Notes: generated by a model not told the origin, from the sequence alone. 31,500 nt of DNA from Zygnema cylindricum (GCA_037447655.1 JBBHKE010000808.1:1-31500); one strand, 5' to 3'. Numbered from the stretch's first letter, positions 18,684 through 28,223 are shown. Made by a program: numbers and translations.

Positions 18684-19454
18684 ACCATGTCTGATCGTGC
18701 ATCTTCGCCTCTTCTCCCTCGTTCACCTCTTCCACCTAAACCTCGTACACAAGCTTCAACACGAGTAGAATGTAACGGGTTTTATAACCATTTCGCGATC
18801 GGTGCCGGTATTGCCCGACATACAAAGAGTTGTAAACAATTTTTGGCCCTGAGCGACCCTTCCTCTAGACCCCTTTCTTCCACAACACTCCCGTCCGGAC
18901 CTACGAGCGAAGATTAGTCATTTGTACGCGATTTACACGTGCTTGGAGCTTATGATTTGGGGGCTCCCTGTCCGCCGTTATACACGCGGATTCCGATGGC
19001 TGTGCGGATTATCGTACAAGACGCCCTCCACCTTCCTTTGTCCCGTATTTATTCGGATCCCACGGATGTTGGACCTTCGCACCTCCTTTTCATGTTCTCA
19101 CTTTGGGTTCTAGCTTTACCTGGTCGTGGCGGTGGTAGCTGGGCCCGAGAAACTATGACTCGATGTCGACGATTCCTTGGAGGCGATTGGAGAGCCCTTC
19201 ATAACGAGCACGAGGATCGATTTGCGAGTGTTTCTTTCATGCCACGTCGTACATCTCGAACTTCAGATGTGCCATCCTCCAATCGTCGTGTAGTACATCT
19301 GGGCCGAGTTGGTGAGCTCTCTCGAGCACTTCGGGCCCTCCAGCCTTTTAATCCTGCTCCTCGGTCTGCTGCAACTGTTGAGATTCTTCGAGCTCTTCAT
19401 CCCCCAGCTCCTTCCTCTCAGCCCCCCTCTATTCACACCTTCAAGCCGACATAG
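18684..19454 (+). pseudogene. Non-LTR element N-terminus: zinc finger and linker
   Basis: From the ATG in MTMSDRASSPLLPRSPLP the frame shows a basic region and a worn zinc finger (VECNGFYNHFAIG...RHTKSC; the second cysteine of a C-x2-C pair seems lost). A TAG at 18915-18917 interrupts it and the same frame continues SFVRDLHVLGAYDLGAPCPP. The linker has WARETMTRCRRFLGGDW and GELSRALRALQPF with APRSAATVEILRALHPP, a block that precedes RT in this type of element. It ends at a TAG (19452-19454) that also interrupts the frame. Confidence 0.6.
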
Positions 19455-19749
19455 TGTTTTCTTTTCGATCGAGACTCTTTAATATAGGCCCTTACGACTT
19501 CTCCACATCTTTCAGCAAGGGGTCCTTCGGGCACGGTTTATGAGTTATTTCGCGACGTTTTGCCTCCGGAATCTGGTGCTCGGGGCTTTGATATGTTTTT
19601 TTGAGTTTGTTCCTTTATTGCGGCTGGCACTGTCCCCTCTAGTATTTGCAATCTCCTCACGGCCTCTCGCCTCGTGGCTGTCACAAAACCCAATGGGGGA
19701 ATCCTACCTATTACAGTGGGAAAGGTATTGTACTAATTGGTGGCCCGTG
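19455..19749 (+). pseudogene. Non-LTR reverse transcriptase, N-terminal part
   Basis: In the frame after the TAG at 19452-19454 come FDRDSLI, another TAG (19485-19487), ALTTSPHLSARGPSGTVYEL and PPESGARGFDMFFEFVPLL. After a one-base shift near 19625 it continues SSICNLLTASRLVAVTKPNG and GILPITVGKVLY, the conserved RPIAVGE-type block of RT motif 1/2 with arginine changed to leucine. A TAA lies at 19734-19736, then LVARAI. The copia element interrupts the codon run right here. Confidence 0.62.
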
Positions 19750-19754
19750 CAATC
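19750..19754. repeat. Left target-site duplication CAATC of the copia element
   Basis: CAATC directly precedes TGTAGGATC and recurs at 25857-25861 after CCAACA. Removing the element and one CAATC restores the host RT frame (ARAICIQLQSALHDNF). Confidence 0.95.
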
Positions 19755-20405
19755 TGTAGGATCTTAAGCAAAAGAGTTTCACTTAAAATAAACTCACAAA
19801 AACATAAATCATTTACACAGCGGAAGCTCATAAAAGACAAGAGGAATATTTAGCCAAAAAGATGTATAAGTGTTCTTGGCCGAAGCCTCTTTACATCATG
19901 TCTCTTCTCTCTTCTCTCTTTCACTCTTCTCTTTAAATAATCTCTACTCCAATATAAATCCTCTATAATTAATTGGTTGATTATTTAATAATCTGCACAT
20001 ATACACTGCTGCCTATATATACTCGCTACTCTACACTAAGAGACAACAAGATAAGACAAGCAGAACTTAGCGTAGCGACGAAGTCTGTCCCTAGCTGACT
20101 GTGCACTCTTCAATGAAAATTCCACGAAAGAAGGCGCACACGCTTCTTCCTTTGAAACAACAAAACTCCAAACGTTGACTTAAACACGTGTCGCTTCACG
20201 AACACACCTGCACGCAAAATGTAACACCTGCGCACGAAACAAACAAGTGACACAAAACGAAATAGTATGTTTCGTTTGTGGACAACAAAAGTACTGTCGC
20301 GAAACGACATCGTACTTTTTGTATGATGACGCGACAGTTCGCGTCAAACAAATATAAGTTGGTATGACGCTTCGCGAAATGTCGCGAAACGACAATAATC
20401 CAACA
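19755..20405 (-). repeat. 3' LTR of the copia element
   Basis: 651 bp. On the - strand it starts TGTTGGATTATTGTCG and ends GATCCTACA. It has three TCGCGAAA motifs (20297-20304, 20372-20379, 20382-20389) in the promoter-distal U3 part. Confidence 0.95.
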
Positions 20406-20417
20406 ATCACCCTCTTA
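20406..20417 (-). promoter_or_regulatory. Polypurine tract of the copia element
   Basis: On the - strand AAGAGGGTGAT lies directly upstream of the 3' LTR, the expected site for plus-strand priming. Confidence 0.8.
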
Positions 20418-20438
20418 TTGTCGGAATCGCCAAACTCT

Positions 20439-21980
20439 TCAAAATAATCCAAGTTTTGGTCGCCCCCTCTCAAACACATCATGTGTAGCAGCCTTTGTCA
20501 ACAAATCAGCAGCCTCCTCTTTTGTCGGTACGTACGAAAATTCAATCTCGTTCGCCGTAACCAAATCTCTTACAAAATGCCATTGGATCTTGATGTGTTT
20601 CGTCCTCTTGTGAAACACTGGATTTTTCACCAACGCCATAGAACTCATGCTGTCAGAATAAATCGTCATACAACCAATAGGAATGCATAACTCACGTAAC
20701 ATCTCCTTAATCCAAATGGAAGGCTTAGCTGCATGACACGCAGCCATATACTCAGATTCTGTGGAACTTAACGCAACCATAGGTTGTAGCCTAGAACTCC
20801 ACGATATCGCAACTCCTCCAAAAATAAATGCATATCCTGACGTGGATTTACTTGAATCAAAATCGCCGCCCCAATCCGCATCACAGTACCCAGCACACTC
20901 CAAAGAATTTTTGTTAGAAGTAAACAAAAGTCCAAGATCAATCGTACCAACCAAGTATCGAAAGACACGTCGTACGGCCTCCCAATGTGCCTTCTTTAGC
21001 TCGTGACAATAACGACTGACGATGGAAACCGCGGCCGAAATATCTGGACGAGTACCAACGCTAAGGTACATAAGTGAACCAACCGCCTCTCGATAAGGTA
21101 CGTCGATAGAATCCTCCTCTACAAACTTACGAATGTGTAGGTTTGCATCCAACGGTGTAAATAGCGGTTTCGCGTCAAAAATACCAAATCTCTCCAAAAT
21201 CTCCTTGCAATATTGAGCTTGACTCAATTTAATGTTCCCCTCCTTGTCACGTATCACTTCAATCCCCAAAATATATCGTACCTCTCCAAGATTCGTAACT
21301 TTGAAATGTAATCCAAGATAACGTTTCAACTCATCAATGCGCTCTAACTTATCGCATGCCATCAAGAAATCATCCACATAAACGGAGAAGATGATTTGGT
21401 CAACGCCTTCACCTTTCACGTAAACTCCAGAATCTGACGTAGTCCGTACAAATCCAAACTTCAATAGGACTTGATGAAGTCTCAAATACCAAGTGCGTGG
21501 TGCTTGTTTCAAACCATATAATGATTTTCGCAAACGCCATACATTTCCTTCCTGCAAAGGAGAGATACCTTCTGGTACTGTCATATATACCTCTTCCTCC
21601 AACTCACCATTTAAAAACGCGGTTTCAACATCCATTTGATTGTCGTGCTTTTTCCCCATCGCTGCAATTGCAATAATAATCCGTAGTGAGTCGAACGTCA
21701 CCACGGGAGCATAAGTCTCCTTGAAATCGATTCCCTCACGTTGTTGGAACCCATTACAAACAAGCCTCGCCTTGTACTTAAATATTTCACCCGACGCTCC
21801 AGTTTTGGTTTTAAAGACCCACTTTGCATCAATCGCCTTTTTCCCCTCCGGTAATTTCACTTCCTCAAAAGTTCGATTATCAACCACCGACTTAAATTCT
21901 TTCTCCCACGCCGGTTTCCAATTACTCTCCCAATCAACCGACCTTCTAGCCTCGACATAAGATTGAGGGTCGCCGGTCAT
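20439..21980 (-). pseudogene. Copia pol C-terminus: reverse transcriptase and RNase H
   Basis: 513 codons open to the natural stop. The RT domain starts near residue 25 with KAIDAKWVFKTK, then YKARLVCNGFQQREGIDF, ETYAPVV, QMDVETAFLNGELEEEVYM, SLYGLKQAPRTWY and the catalytic YVDDFL at about residue 202. RNase H follows with CDADWGGD, STSGYAF, WSS, ALSSTESEYMA and a DSMSS/KRTKHI block. It ends VPTKEEAADLLTKA...KLGLF, typical of copia. It belongs to the same gag-pol frame as 21999-23309 and is cut off from it by the TAG at 21999-22001. It copies element RNA into DNA in virus-like particles when expressed as part of an intact polyprotein. Confidence 0.92.
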
Positions 21981-21998
21981 ATTCTCCGTAAGTGATTG

Positions 21999-23309
21999 CT
22001 ACAAAAGAAATTCCGTCTCCTTAGCATCGGAAAGAAAATAATGCTTTTCCCCTTTTCGATCGTAAGTAAGTTTCTCCGGTTTCTTCCCCTTTGTAATCCG
22101 AGAGCTCCTCCTAATAACTTGCTCCTCCTCTTTTTCCTCTTTCCCTTCCTCGGATTCAACTTCAATTTCCTTCTCACTCGATTTAGAACTCAATTTAGAA
22201 CTTTGAGATTTCCGAATGTTCGAAGGCACTCGGGAATCCAAAGATCCATTACTCTTACTTTCAAATTCAATTTCAACCGATTTCTTCAAATTCTTTTTCT
22301 TAATTTTCTCATTCGGTTCCACATCGGATTCCGAATCCCCAATGAACGGAAAGTTCTCAATTTCACTCTCCTCATAAAAATCCAAATTTTCCTTAAATTT
22401 CCCAACGGAATTCATGGCGGATTTGAGATCCTCATGAAAATCCACATTCCGAGATTCTTCGACGGTGTGACGAGCCAGATCATATACTCGGTATAAACTC
22501 CCTTTCGCACTATATCCATTAAAAATTCCCGACCAACTCCTTGGTGCAAATTTCCCTTTCCTCTTAATTGATTCCACATAAACCGTAGCATGACATCCCC
22601 AAATTCTCAAATGATGAACCGTGGGCTTTCTACCACTCCATAACTCCTCCGGTGTTTTACTTCCGGAAACCGAAGTGAGTCTTCGGTTACAAATGTAAAT
22701 TGCCGTAAGAATCGCATCTCCCCACAAAAACATCTCTCGTCCGGAGCTATGAACCATCGCACGGACCATTTCTTGTAAGGTACGATTCTTTCTCTCGGCC
22801 ACTCCATTTGCCTCCGGAGAATAAGGCGCCGTGAATTGATGCCTTATCCCCCACTCATTACAATACCCCTCAAAAACAACAAACTCCCCTCCATTATCCG
22901 AACGAATGGATTTAAGCTTCTTATCAATTTGCCTTTCGGCCATTACATGCCATTCTTTAAATTTTTCAAATGCATCCGATTTCTTTTTCAATAAATACAC
23001 CCATGAATTCCGAGAGAAGTCATCAACAATCACCAAAGTATACTTATTACCTCCAATTGTCTCGGGTTTAATATGTCCACAAAGATCAATGTGGACAACC
23101 TCCAAAGGACTTTGAGCTCGATGCTTGATGTCTTTATTCGGATGGGATTTCCGAATTTGACGTCCTTTGCTGCATCCTCCGCATCCGTTGACCTTCTCAC
23201 CGGATGCGAGGTCCAAACCCCTCACCGAAGAATGACGAATCATCTTCTTCAAACTTACCTCGGATGTGTGACACATTCGATGATGCCATAAGGTAAGATC
23301 ACCTTTCAA
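21999..23309 (-). pseudogene. Copia pol: integrase
   Basis: 436 codons. Residues about 8-50 hold the HHCC zinc-binding domain (WHHRMCHTS ... CGGCSKG). The catalytic core follows with VVHIDLCG (first Asp), YTLVIVDDFSRNSWVYLLK, SIRSDNGGEF (second Asp) and PEANGVAERKNRTLQEM (Glu). The copia C-terminal part with WGCHATVY and GYSAKGSLYRVYD comes next, then an acidic/lysine-rich linker (EVESEEGKEEKEEE) toward RT. The DDE triad is intact. It is entered from a different frame than gag-PR because of the frameshift near 23310-23345. It ends in TAG at 21999-22001, with the same frame continuing QSLTENMTGDP into RT. Confidence 0.92.
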
Positions 23310-24628
23310 CTCCGAAATTTGATGTGAAATTCCCTCGGTGGGAACTTTAGATTTCGGCCTCCTCCAAAGAGCCGACTATGATTCGCATCCGTTACAACTC
23401 CTTCTCCAATTACATTCCCCTTCTCATTCCAAATCTCGATAGATTGATCACCTCTCGCAAGTAAGCTTCCACTACTCTTTTGGATTTGTGGAACGCTTAA
23501 CAAATTAACCGAACCATTCGGAATGTAAAAAGTGTTTTGAAGACGATACTCCGTCGATCTCTCTTTCCCATCAATATCCCATGAAAGAAGATCAAGCCGA
23601 ATCGTGCCAACCGTACCAACCGAAATGACATGGCCGCTTGCTACCGTAATAAACTTTGGAACCGTAAGTTCCCTCATGTCATCAAACAAGGTGGCATCCG
23701 TGCAAACATGGTGAGATGCCCCCGTATCAATGATCCACTCTTTCTCTAAATTTCCTTCACTACTCACCGAATCAAGAGTAAGGTTAAGAACCCGAAAAAT
23801 ATCACCGGTTTCATTACCATAGTCAAAGTAATTAGCATTACCAAAACCACGACCACCACCGCGGTGTCCTCCTCGGCCGCCACCTCGGGCGCCTCTATCA
23901 CCTCCTCTAGCTCCTCTTCCACCTCCGGAAACTCCACTCGTTGCATAACATTGAGAAATCGTATGCCCCCACTTACTGCAAAAATGACATTGCTTATCCT
24001 TATCCGGACAAGATGAAGACAAATGTCCAAGCCGGTTACACCGGTAGCATGTCACATTGGAAAGATCCGAAGGGACTTTCGGTGGACGACCTTGCTCCCT
24101 CTTGTTGCCTCGGCCGCCACCACCTCTCAGGCCAACTCCTCTACCACCTCCTCTACCACCGGCATAGTTAAGATCCGGGGTTTCGGGAGTAATAGAGTTT
24201 AGAACTCCTCCTCCTCCACTTGAAGAAGCCGATGGAGTTCCCTCCGACATTTTGATAAAATTAACGGTGAATCCGAAAGTATTATCCGCCTTCGCTCGTA
24301 AGATAGCCTTAAGATGCGAAAGCTTGTCCGGCAAAGCGTTAAGAAAAACGCTTAGTTTATCCGCATCCAAAATAACTCGACCATTGTTGAGTAATAGCTC
24401 GAGTATAATATTGAAGCGCTTCACGGCATCATCCATCAATTCATTTGACTTGATTTTAAAATTCATAAAATCCGTATAAACATATTGACCCTTGTTCTCA
24501 ACACCTTTCTCATATTGCTCCTCAAGTGCTTGCCAACACTCATGGGCCGTGCAGTGAGCGAGAAAATGATCAAGCACGGAAGAAGTGCAATTCTTCATCA
24601 AACCGGTCGTTGCCGCAATATCCTTCAA
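23306..24628 (-). pseudogene. Copia gag (C-terminal part) and aspartic protease
   Basis: 440 codons, in frame with the 25108-24650 piece beyond the TAG. It has a UBN2-type gag domain (ECWQALEEQYEKG, FNIILELL), then a Gly/Arg-rich linker. Two CCHC zinc knuckles follow, CYRCNRLGHLSSSC and CHFCSKWGHTISQC (about 23947-24054), and an RGG-like stretch (GGGRGARGGDRGARGG). The protease has the active site WIIDTGASHH (about 23712-23740), then VASGHVISVGTVGTIRL and FYIPNGSVNLLSV. A frameshift separates it from integrase. Two knuckles rather than the usual one is a detail of this lineage. Confidence 0.9.
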
Positions 24629-24646
24629 TCTCCATTGAGCATGTGC

Positions 24647-25108
24647 CTAACTCTCCGTTGGCATCTTCTCTTCTCCATTGACAATCCTCAAAAGCCTCTT
24701 AAGAATAAGTTGATTTGAAATAAATTTTTTCCAAACCGCATAATTGGTGCCATTAAAGGCCACGGATTTCCCCGACATATTATAATCATCTTCGTTATCC
24801 AATGCCTCTTCAATATCTGAATCTTCCTCTATCTTTGCTTTACCTTTCCTAATTCTCTCTTTTATCTCACTCTCATTAGCTCCTCCACTGAATAGATCGG
24901 CAGCCTGAAATGAAGCAAATTCTCTTTTCTCACTAGATTGAGTTTGAAATCGTGAATCTACATATCTCATTAATGTATCAAACATCTCCCCAAATTTTCT
25001 GTCCGTATTCCGGGTCTCCTCAAATTGAGAACCCGAAAAACTGAACTCTCTTGCTCTCTCCGAAGTCGACATGGGGAAAGGAGTATTTCTATTCTTCTTC
25101 CTCCCCAT
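24647..25108 (-). pseudogene. Copia gag N-terminal part, ended by a premature TAG
   Basis: 153 codons from the ATG at 25108 (MGRKKNRN); a second possible start gives MSTSERAREF. Only about 25 bp separate the ATG from the PBS. It has a charged N-terminus (KERIRKGKAKIEEDSDIEEA), then VAFNGTNYAVWKKFISNQLI, the copia gag F-x-G-x-N-Y-x-x-W signature. A TAG at 24647-24649 is followed in the same frame by AHAQWRLKDIAATTG, which continues gag. The TAG is therefore a nonsense mutation and not the natural end. Confidence 0.88.
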
Positions 25109-25133
25109 GCGCTCCCTCTCTATCTCCGAAGCA

Positions 25134-25148
25134 CTAGCTCCGATACCA
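25134..25148 (-). promoter_or_regulatory. Primer-binding site (initiator-Met tRNA type)
   Basis: On the - strand TGGTATCGGAGCTAG begins two bases after the 5' LTR. It matches the common plant copia PBS TGGTATCAGAGCCA with two changes, so minus-strand synthesis was primed by initiator methionine tRNA. Confidence 0.88.
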
Positions 25149-25409
25149 ATTGTAGGATCTTAAGCAAAAGAGTTTCACTTAAAATAAACTCACAAAAACA
25201 TAAATCATTTACACAGCGGAAGCTCATAAAAGACAAGAGGAATATTAAGCCAAAAAGATTTATAAGTGTTCTTGGCCGAAGCCTCTTTAAATCATGTCTC
25301 TTCTCTCTTCTCTCTTTCACTCTTCTCTTTAAATAATCTCTACTCCAATATAAATCCTCTATAATTAATTGGTTGATTATTTAATAATCTGCACATATAC
25401 ACTGCTGCC

Positions 25410-25417
25410 TATATATA
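25410..25417 (-). promoter_or_regulatory. TATA box of the copia 5' LTR
   Basis: TATATATA followed by GGCAGCAG on the - strand, in an AT-rich context in the middle of the LTR. It is conserved in the 3' LTR. The 55-bp duplication starts right at its upstream edge. Confidence 0.6.
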
Positions 25418-25523
25418 CTCGCTACTCTACACTAAGAGACAACAAGATAAGACAAGCAGAACTTAGCGTATACTCGCTACTCTACACTAAGAGACAACAA
25501 GATAAGACAAGCAGAACTTAGCG
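25414..25523 (-). repeat. 55-bp tandem duplication in the 5' LTR only
   Basis: Two identical 55-bp units, 25414-25468 and 25469-25523; the other LTR has one. It accounts exactly for the 706 versus 651 bp difference. Because both LTRs are copied from one template at integration, it most likely arose after insertion. Confidence 0.95.
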
Positions 25524-25856
25524 TAGCGACGAAGTCTGTCCCTAGCTGACTGTGCACTCTTCAATGAAAATTCCATGAAGGAAGGCGCACACGCTTCTTC
25601 CTTTGAAACAACAAAACTCCAAACGTTGACTTAAACACGTGTCGCTTCACAAACACAACTGCACGCAAAATGTAACACCTGCGCACGAAACAAACAAGTG
25701 ACACGAAACGAAATAGAATGTTTCGTTCGCGGACAACAAAAGTACTGTCGCGAAATGACATCGTACTTTTTGTATGATGACGCGACAGTTCGCGTCAAAC
25801 AAATATAAGTTGGTATGACGCTTCGCGAAATGTCGCGAAACGACAATAATCCAACA

Positions 25857-25861
25857 CAATC
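25857..25861. repeat. Right target-site duplication CAATC of the copia element
   Basis: Matches 19750-19754. Confidence 0.95.
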
Positions 25862-26400
25862 TGCATCCAGCTCCAGTCCGCTTTACATGATAATTTCTCC
25901 CCTCATCAATTCAATGTAGCAACCGGGGTGGGTTTTGAGGCCGTGGTCCATGGGATCCGAGCTTTGCTAGATGCCCATCCGGATTAGTTAGTCCTCCGGG
26001 TGGATGTTTCTAATGCCTTTAATACAGTGGATCGAAATACCATTTTTTCAGAGCTTATGGCCGCACCTTCCACGATTGCCCAGATATTTCCTTTTGTGAG
26101 TGCCTTTTATTCTGTGAGCAGTAGCCTCTCTTTCTCCACGGATGATGGTTTGGTCCCACTTTCCTCCACGAATGGCACCCGTTAGGGCGATCCTCTTGGG
26201 GGCCCTTTGTTTGCCTTAGCCTATTACCGCGCCCTCCGAGCTTCAGCTGCTGCTTACCCTTTTTGTCTCTTCCCTTCTATTGCGGATGATACACATTATT
26301 GGTCCTTCGGACCAAGTTACACCGGTCTATAACTATTTTAAGGCTCGCTTGGCCTCAATCTTGCGGTCTAGCCATCAAAGTGTGTTGTTTGGTCCCCACG
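25862..26400 (+). pseudogene. Non-LTR reverse transcriptase, catalytic core
   Basis: Continues from the left flank. It reads CIQLQSALHDNFSPHQFNVA, GFEAVVHGIRALLDAHPD, a TAG (25985-25987), then LVLRVDVSNAFNTVDR with the motif A aspartate. Motif B, normally RQGDPLGGPLF, reads R-TAG-GDPLGGPLF (TAG at 26183-26185). Motif C is IADDTH with both aspartates kept (about 26281-26298). Frameshifts after motif C move the sense into other frames (HIIGPSDQVTPVYNYFKARL, then PSKCVVWSP). The catalytic residues survive but the frame does not. Confidence 0.68.
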
Positions 26401-26419
26401 TCCTATTCCTCTTTCTTTC

Positions 26420-27335
26420 ACTTTCCCTTCTGGTTTTCAGACTCCTCCTACCGAAGGCATTTGGGTGTTGGGTTGCTCGCTTAGTTCCGATCCCTACGTT
26501 ACGAAATTCCTAGATTCCGCTCTTCAGACAGATTTGTGCCACGTGGACGACCTTCCTCACCTTTCTGATCCCTTAGTGGCCTTTGCTCTTCATTATTTCC
26601 CGGCCCGACCCTCATACCTTACTCGCACTTCCCATCCCACCCCATCCTTTGTGTCCTCACTATCCGCATTCGATGATCGTCTTATGGATGTCCTCCACAC
26701 TTTGTTGGGCTGTGGAGCTTTTGATCGCGAGTCTGAGCCCGCGGCACGCATCCAAGCCTCTCTTCCAGTCTCGGCCGACGGTTTGGGTTTACTCTCGACT
26801 GCGCGTGTTGCTCTAGCCGACTATTTGGGAAGTTGGTGCCTTGTTGCTTCCTCTATTGTCTCTCGTTTTGTGGATGGGGACACTCCTATTCTTGCGGCCG
26901 TGGTTCCCCGTGTTTCAGATGGTGAGCACGCCTTCCAATGGTCCCTTTTGGATGCATCAAGTTCTCTTAATTCGTTGGCTATCGAGGACATGTCGATGTT
27001 TTCCACTCTTGTTACGACATCAGTTGCGCGTGTTCAAGAATCCATTTGTGATCGGGTTGTCGCCGCTATTAAATCCCAGCTTCTCGAGGCGCTTCCTTCC
27101 AATTCTTTGCGTGCACGCTTCCTGTCTTGTGGCGGACCTGGCTCTGAAGCTTGGCTGTTGGCTGTCCCTATCTTATCCACTCTTCGTTTCACCCCTGCTC
27201 AGTTCACGACGACCCTTAGGTTCCGACTTGGCCTCCCTCACCCACCTTTGCTTGGCTCACTTGTTTGCTCCTGTGGCCACGATCTTGAGTCCGACGGGGT
27301 GCATTTGCTTCGTTGCTCCCACGGGGGCAAATTCA
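26420..27335 (+). pseudogene. Non-LTR element: RT thumb/linker and CCHC motif
   Basis: The longest intact part of the host element. It reads FPSGFQTPPTEGIWVLGCSL, then SSDPYVTKFLDSALQ (the GI-VLG block common after RT in R2-like proteins), and a long helical linker. It then has SNSLRARFLSCGGPGSEAWL and FRLGLPHPPLLGSLVCSCGHDLESDGVHLLRC in two pieces. The final part gives C-x-C-x9-H-x3-C, a zinc-binding motif that precedes the endonuclease in RLE-type elements. A frameshift occurs near 27330. Confidence 0.62.
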
Positions 27336-27830
27336 GGCGCACGACACGATTCAAGACACCATCGCTACTATCGCTTCTGAGGATGGATTTTCTGTTCGCC
27401 GGGAGGTCTCTCACATTATTCCTTCGCGTCGGATTGATCTTGTTTTACTTGATGGTGCGTGTCGTACATTTGGTGATGTTAATGTGGCGAACCCTACCTC
27501 AACTACAGTTGTCAACCAATCGGCTCGGCCTGTGGGAGTGGCCGCCCGTGACGCGGCTAAAAGGAAGGAGCGGATTATGCCCATCGCGATGCTATGGATG
27601 GCTTCATTCCGATGGCGGTTGAGATATTTGGTTGTTTAGGTGTGGTTTTGGATGAGTTTTTCCGTACTTGTGGTCGGCGCTCGTTCGAGAGGCGGGGACC
27701 TGGGAGCCCTTCTGTTTCAGTCCTTACTTCTTTTTTTCGTCAACGTTTTTCCGTGGCCCTACAACGGGTGTTGGCTTCTATATTACTTCGATCGTCTATT
27801 ACCTTATGGATTGACGGCGTGTTCTGGAAC
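27313..27830 (+). pseudogene. Non-LTR element: restriction-like endonuclease region
   Basis: In a new frame: AHDTIQDTIATIASEDGFSV, RREVSHIIPSRRIDLVLLDG, RTFGDVNVANPTSTTVV, AARDAAKRKE. The spaced acidic residues (RIDLVL ... DVNV) and the downstream lysines resemble a PD-(D/E)XK-type endonuclease core. Another shift near 27595 leads to AVEIFGCLGVVLDEFFRTCG and RQRFSVALQRVLASILLRSS, a conserved C-terminal tail for such proteins. Assignment as RLE rests on motif order and spacing. Confidence 0.55.
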
Positions 27831-28223
27831 TTCCTCCTCGTGCTCCTCCGGGATTCAAGGACCTACGTCGTTGCTTTCGGTAGATTTTTAGTGATGTTGG
27901 GGGTCCTTTTTTTTGTTTTTTCTTACGTGTTAGATTTTTCCTTTGATGTTTTGCTTGCTGGGTTATGCTTTTTGGGTATTTTCGATTTCCTTGCCATCCT
28001 TTCGTATTTTCGTCGGTTTTGCCTTGATTTTCCTTTTTGTTTGTTCCCTTGTCATGTGGTTCTTTCTGTTTTAGAAATGCTACTTCATTTTGTTCCTATG
28101 GACTCGGATGGTTTTCCATCGCGCTTTTTAATAAAGCCGCCCCCCCTTTATCTTATTCGTGGAAGCCTTTAATATATTACGTGAAAGTCATTAATATATC
28201 CATCCGGTATTTGAAAAAAAAAA
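27831..28223 (+). other. T-rich 3' untranslated region of the non-LTR element
   Basis: A T-rich + strand without recognisable coding content. AATAAA lies at 28130-28135 and a 10-A run at 28214-28223 may be the remnant of a poly(A) tail. Confidence 0.5.

Larger units (their letters stand above)
19755..25856 (-). mobile_element. Ty1/copia LTR retrotransposon, full length but defective
   Basis: A 6,102-bp element on the - strand with TG...CA LTRs, a 5-bp target duplication, PBS, gag, PR, IN, RT, RNase H and PPT in copia order (integrase before RT). The coding frame is broken by TAG at 24647-24649, a frameshift near 23310-23345 and TAG at 21999-22001. The LTRs differ at about 12 of 651 bp plus one 55-bp duplication, so insertion is fairly recent. 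It landed in the RT domain of an already decaying or then-intact non-LTR element. Confidence 0.95.
25151..25856 (-). repeat. 5' LTR of the copia element
   Basis: 706 bp. It is identical to the 3' LTR except for about 12 substitutions and a 55-bp tandem duplication. As the 5' LTR in the element's orientation, it would drive transcription. Confidence 0.95.
18684..28223 (+). mobile_element. Decayed non-LTR retroelement (R2-like, RLE type), split by a copia insertion
   Basis: Reading order on the + strand is zinc finger, linker, RT with the copia element inside it, thumb-like region, CCHC motif, restriction-like endonuclease region and a T-rich 3' UTR. AATAAA lies at 28130-28135 and a 10-A run ends at 28223. 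A single ORF with an N-terminal zinc finger and a C-terminal CCHC plus endonuclease is the plan of R2/CRE-type elements, unlike the APE-type L1 elements common in flowering plants. At least five in-frame stops and several frameshifts make it dead. The ends are approximate; no target duplication was found. Confidence 0.65.

Noticed and set aside
18164-18694. Glycine-rich (-) and proline/serine-rich (+) proteins of 127-163 residues
   Set aside because: They are produced by the homopyrimidine/homopurine tract and have no other coding sign.
18915-26185. TAG (and TAA) reassigned to glutamine, as in some ulvophyte algae or ciliates
   Set aside because: Stops are few and sit where Trp, Arg and Leu as well as Gln are expected, and the same elements also have frameshifts. 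The open frames end at normal stops. Mutation explains it better.
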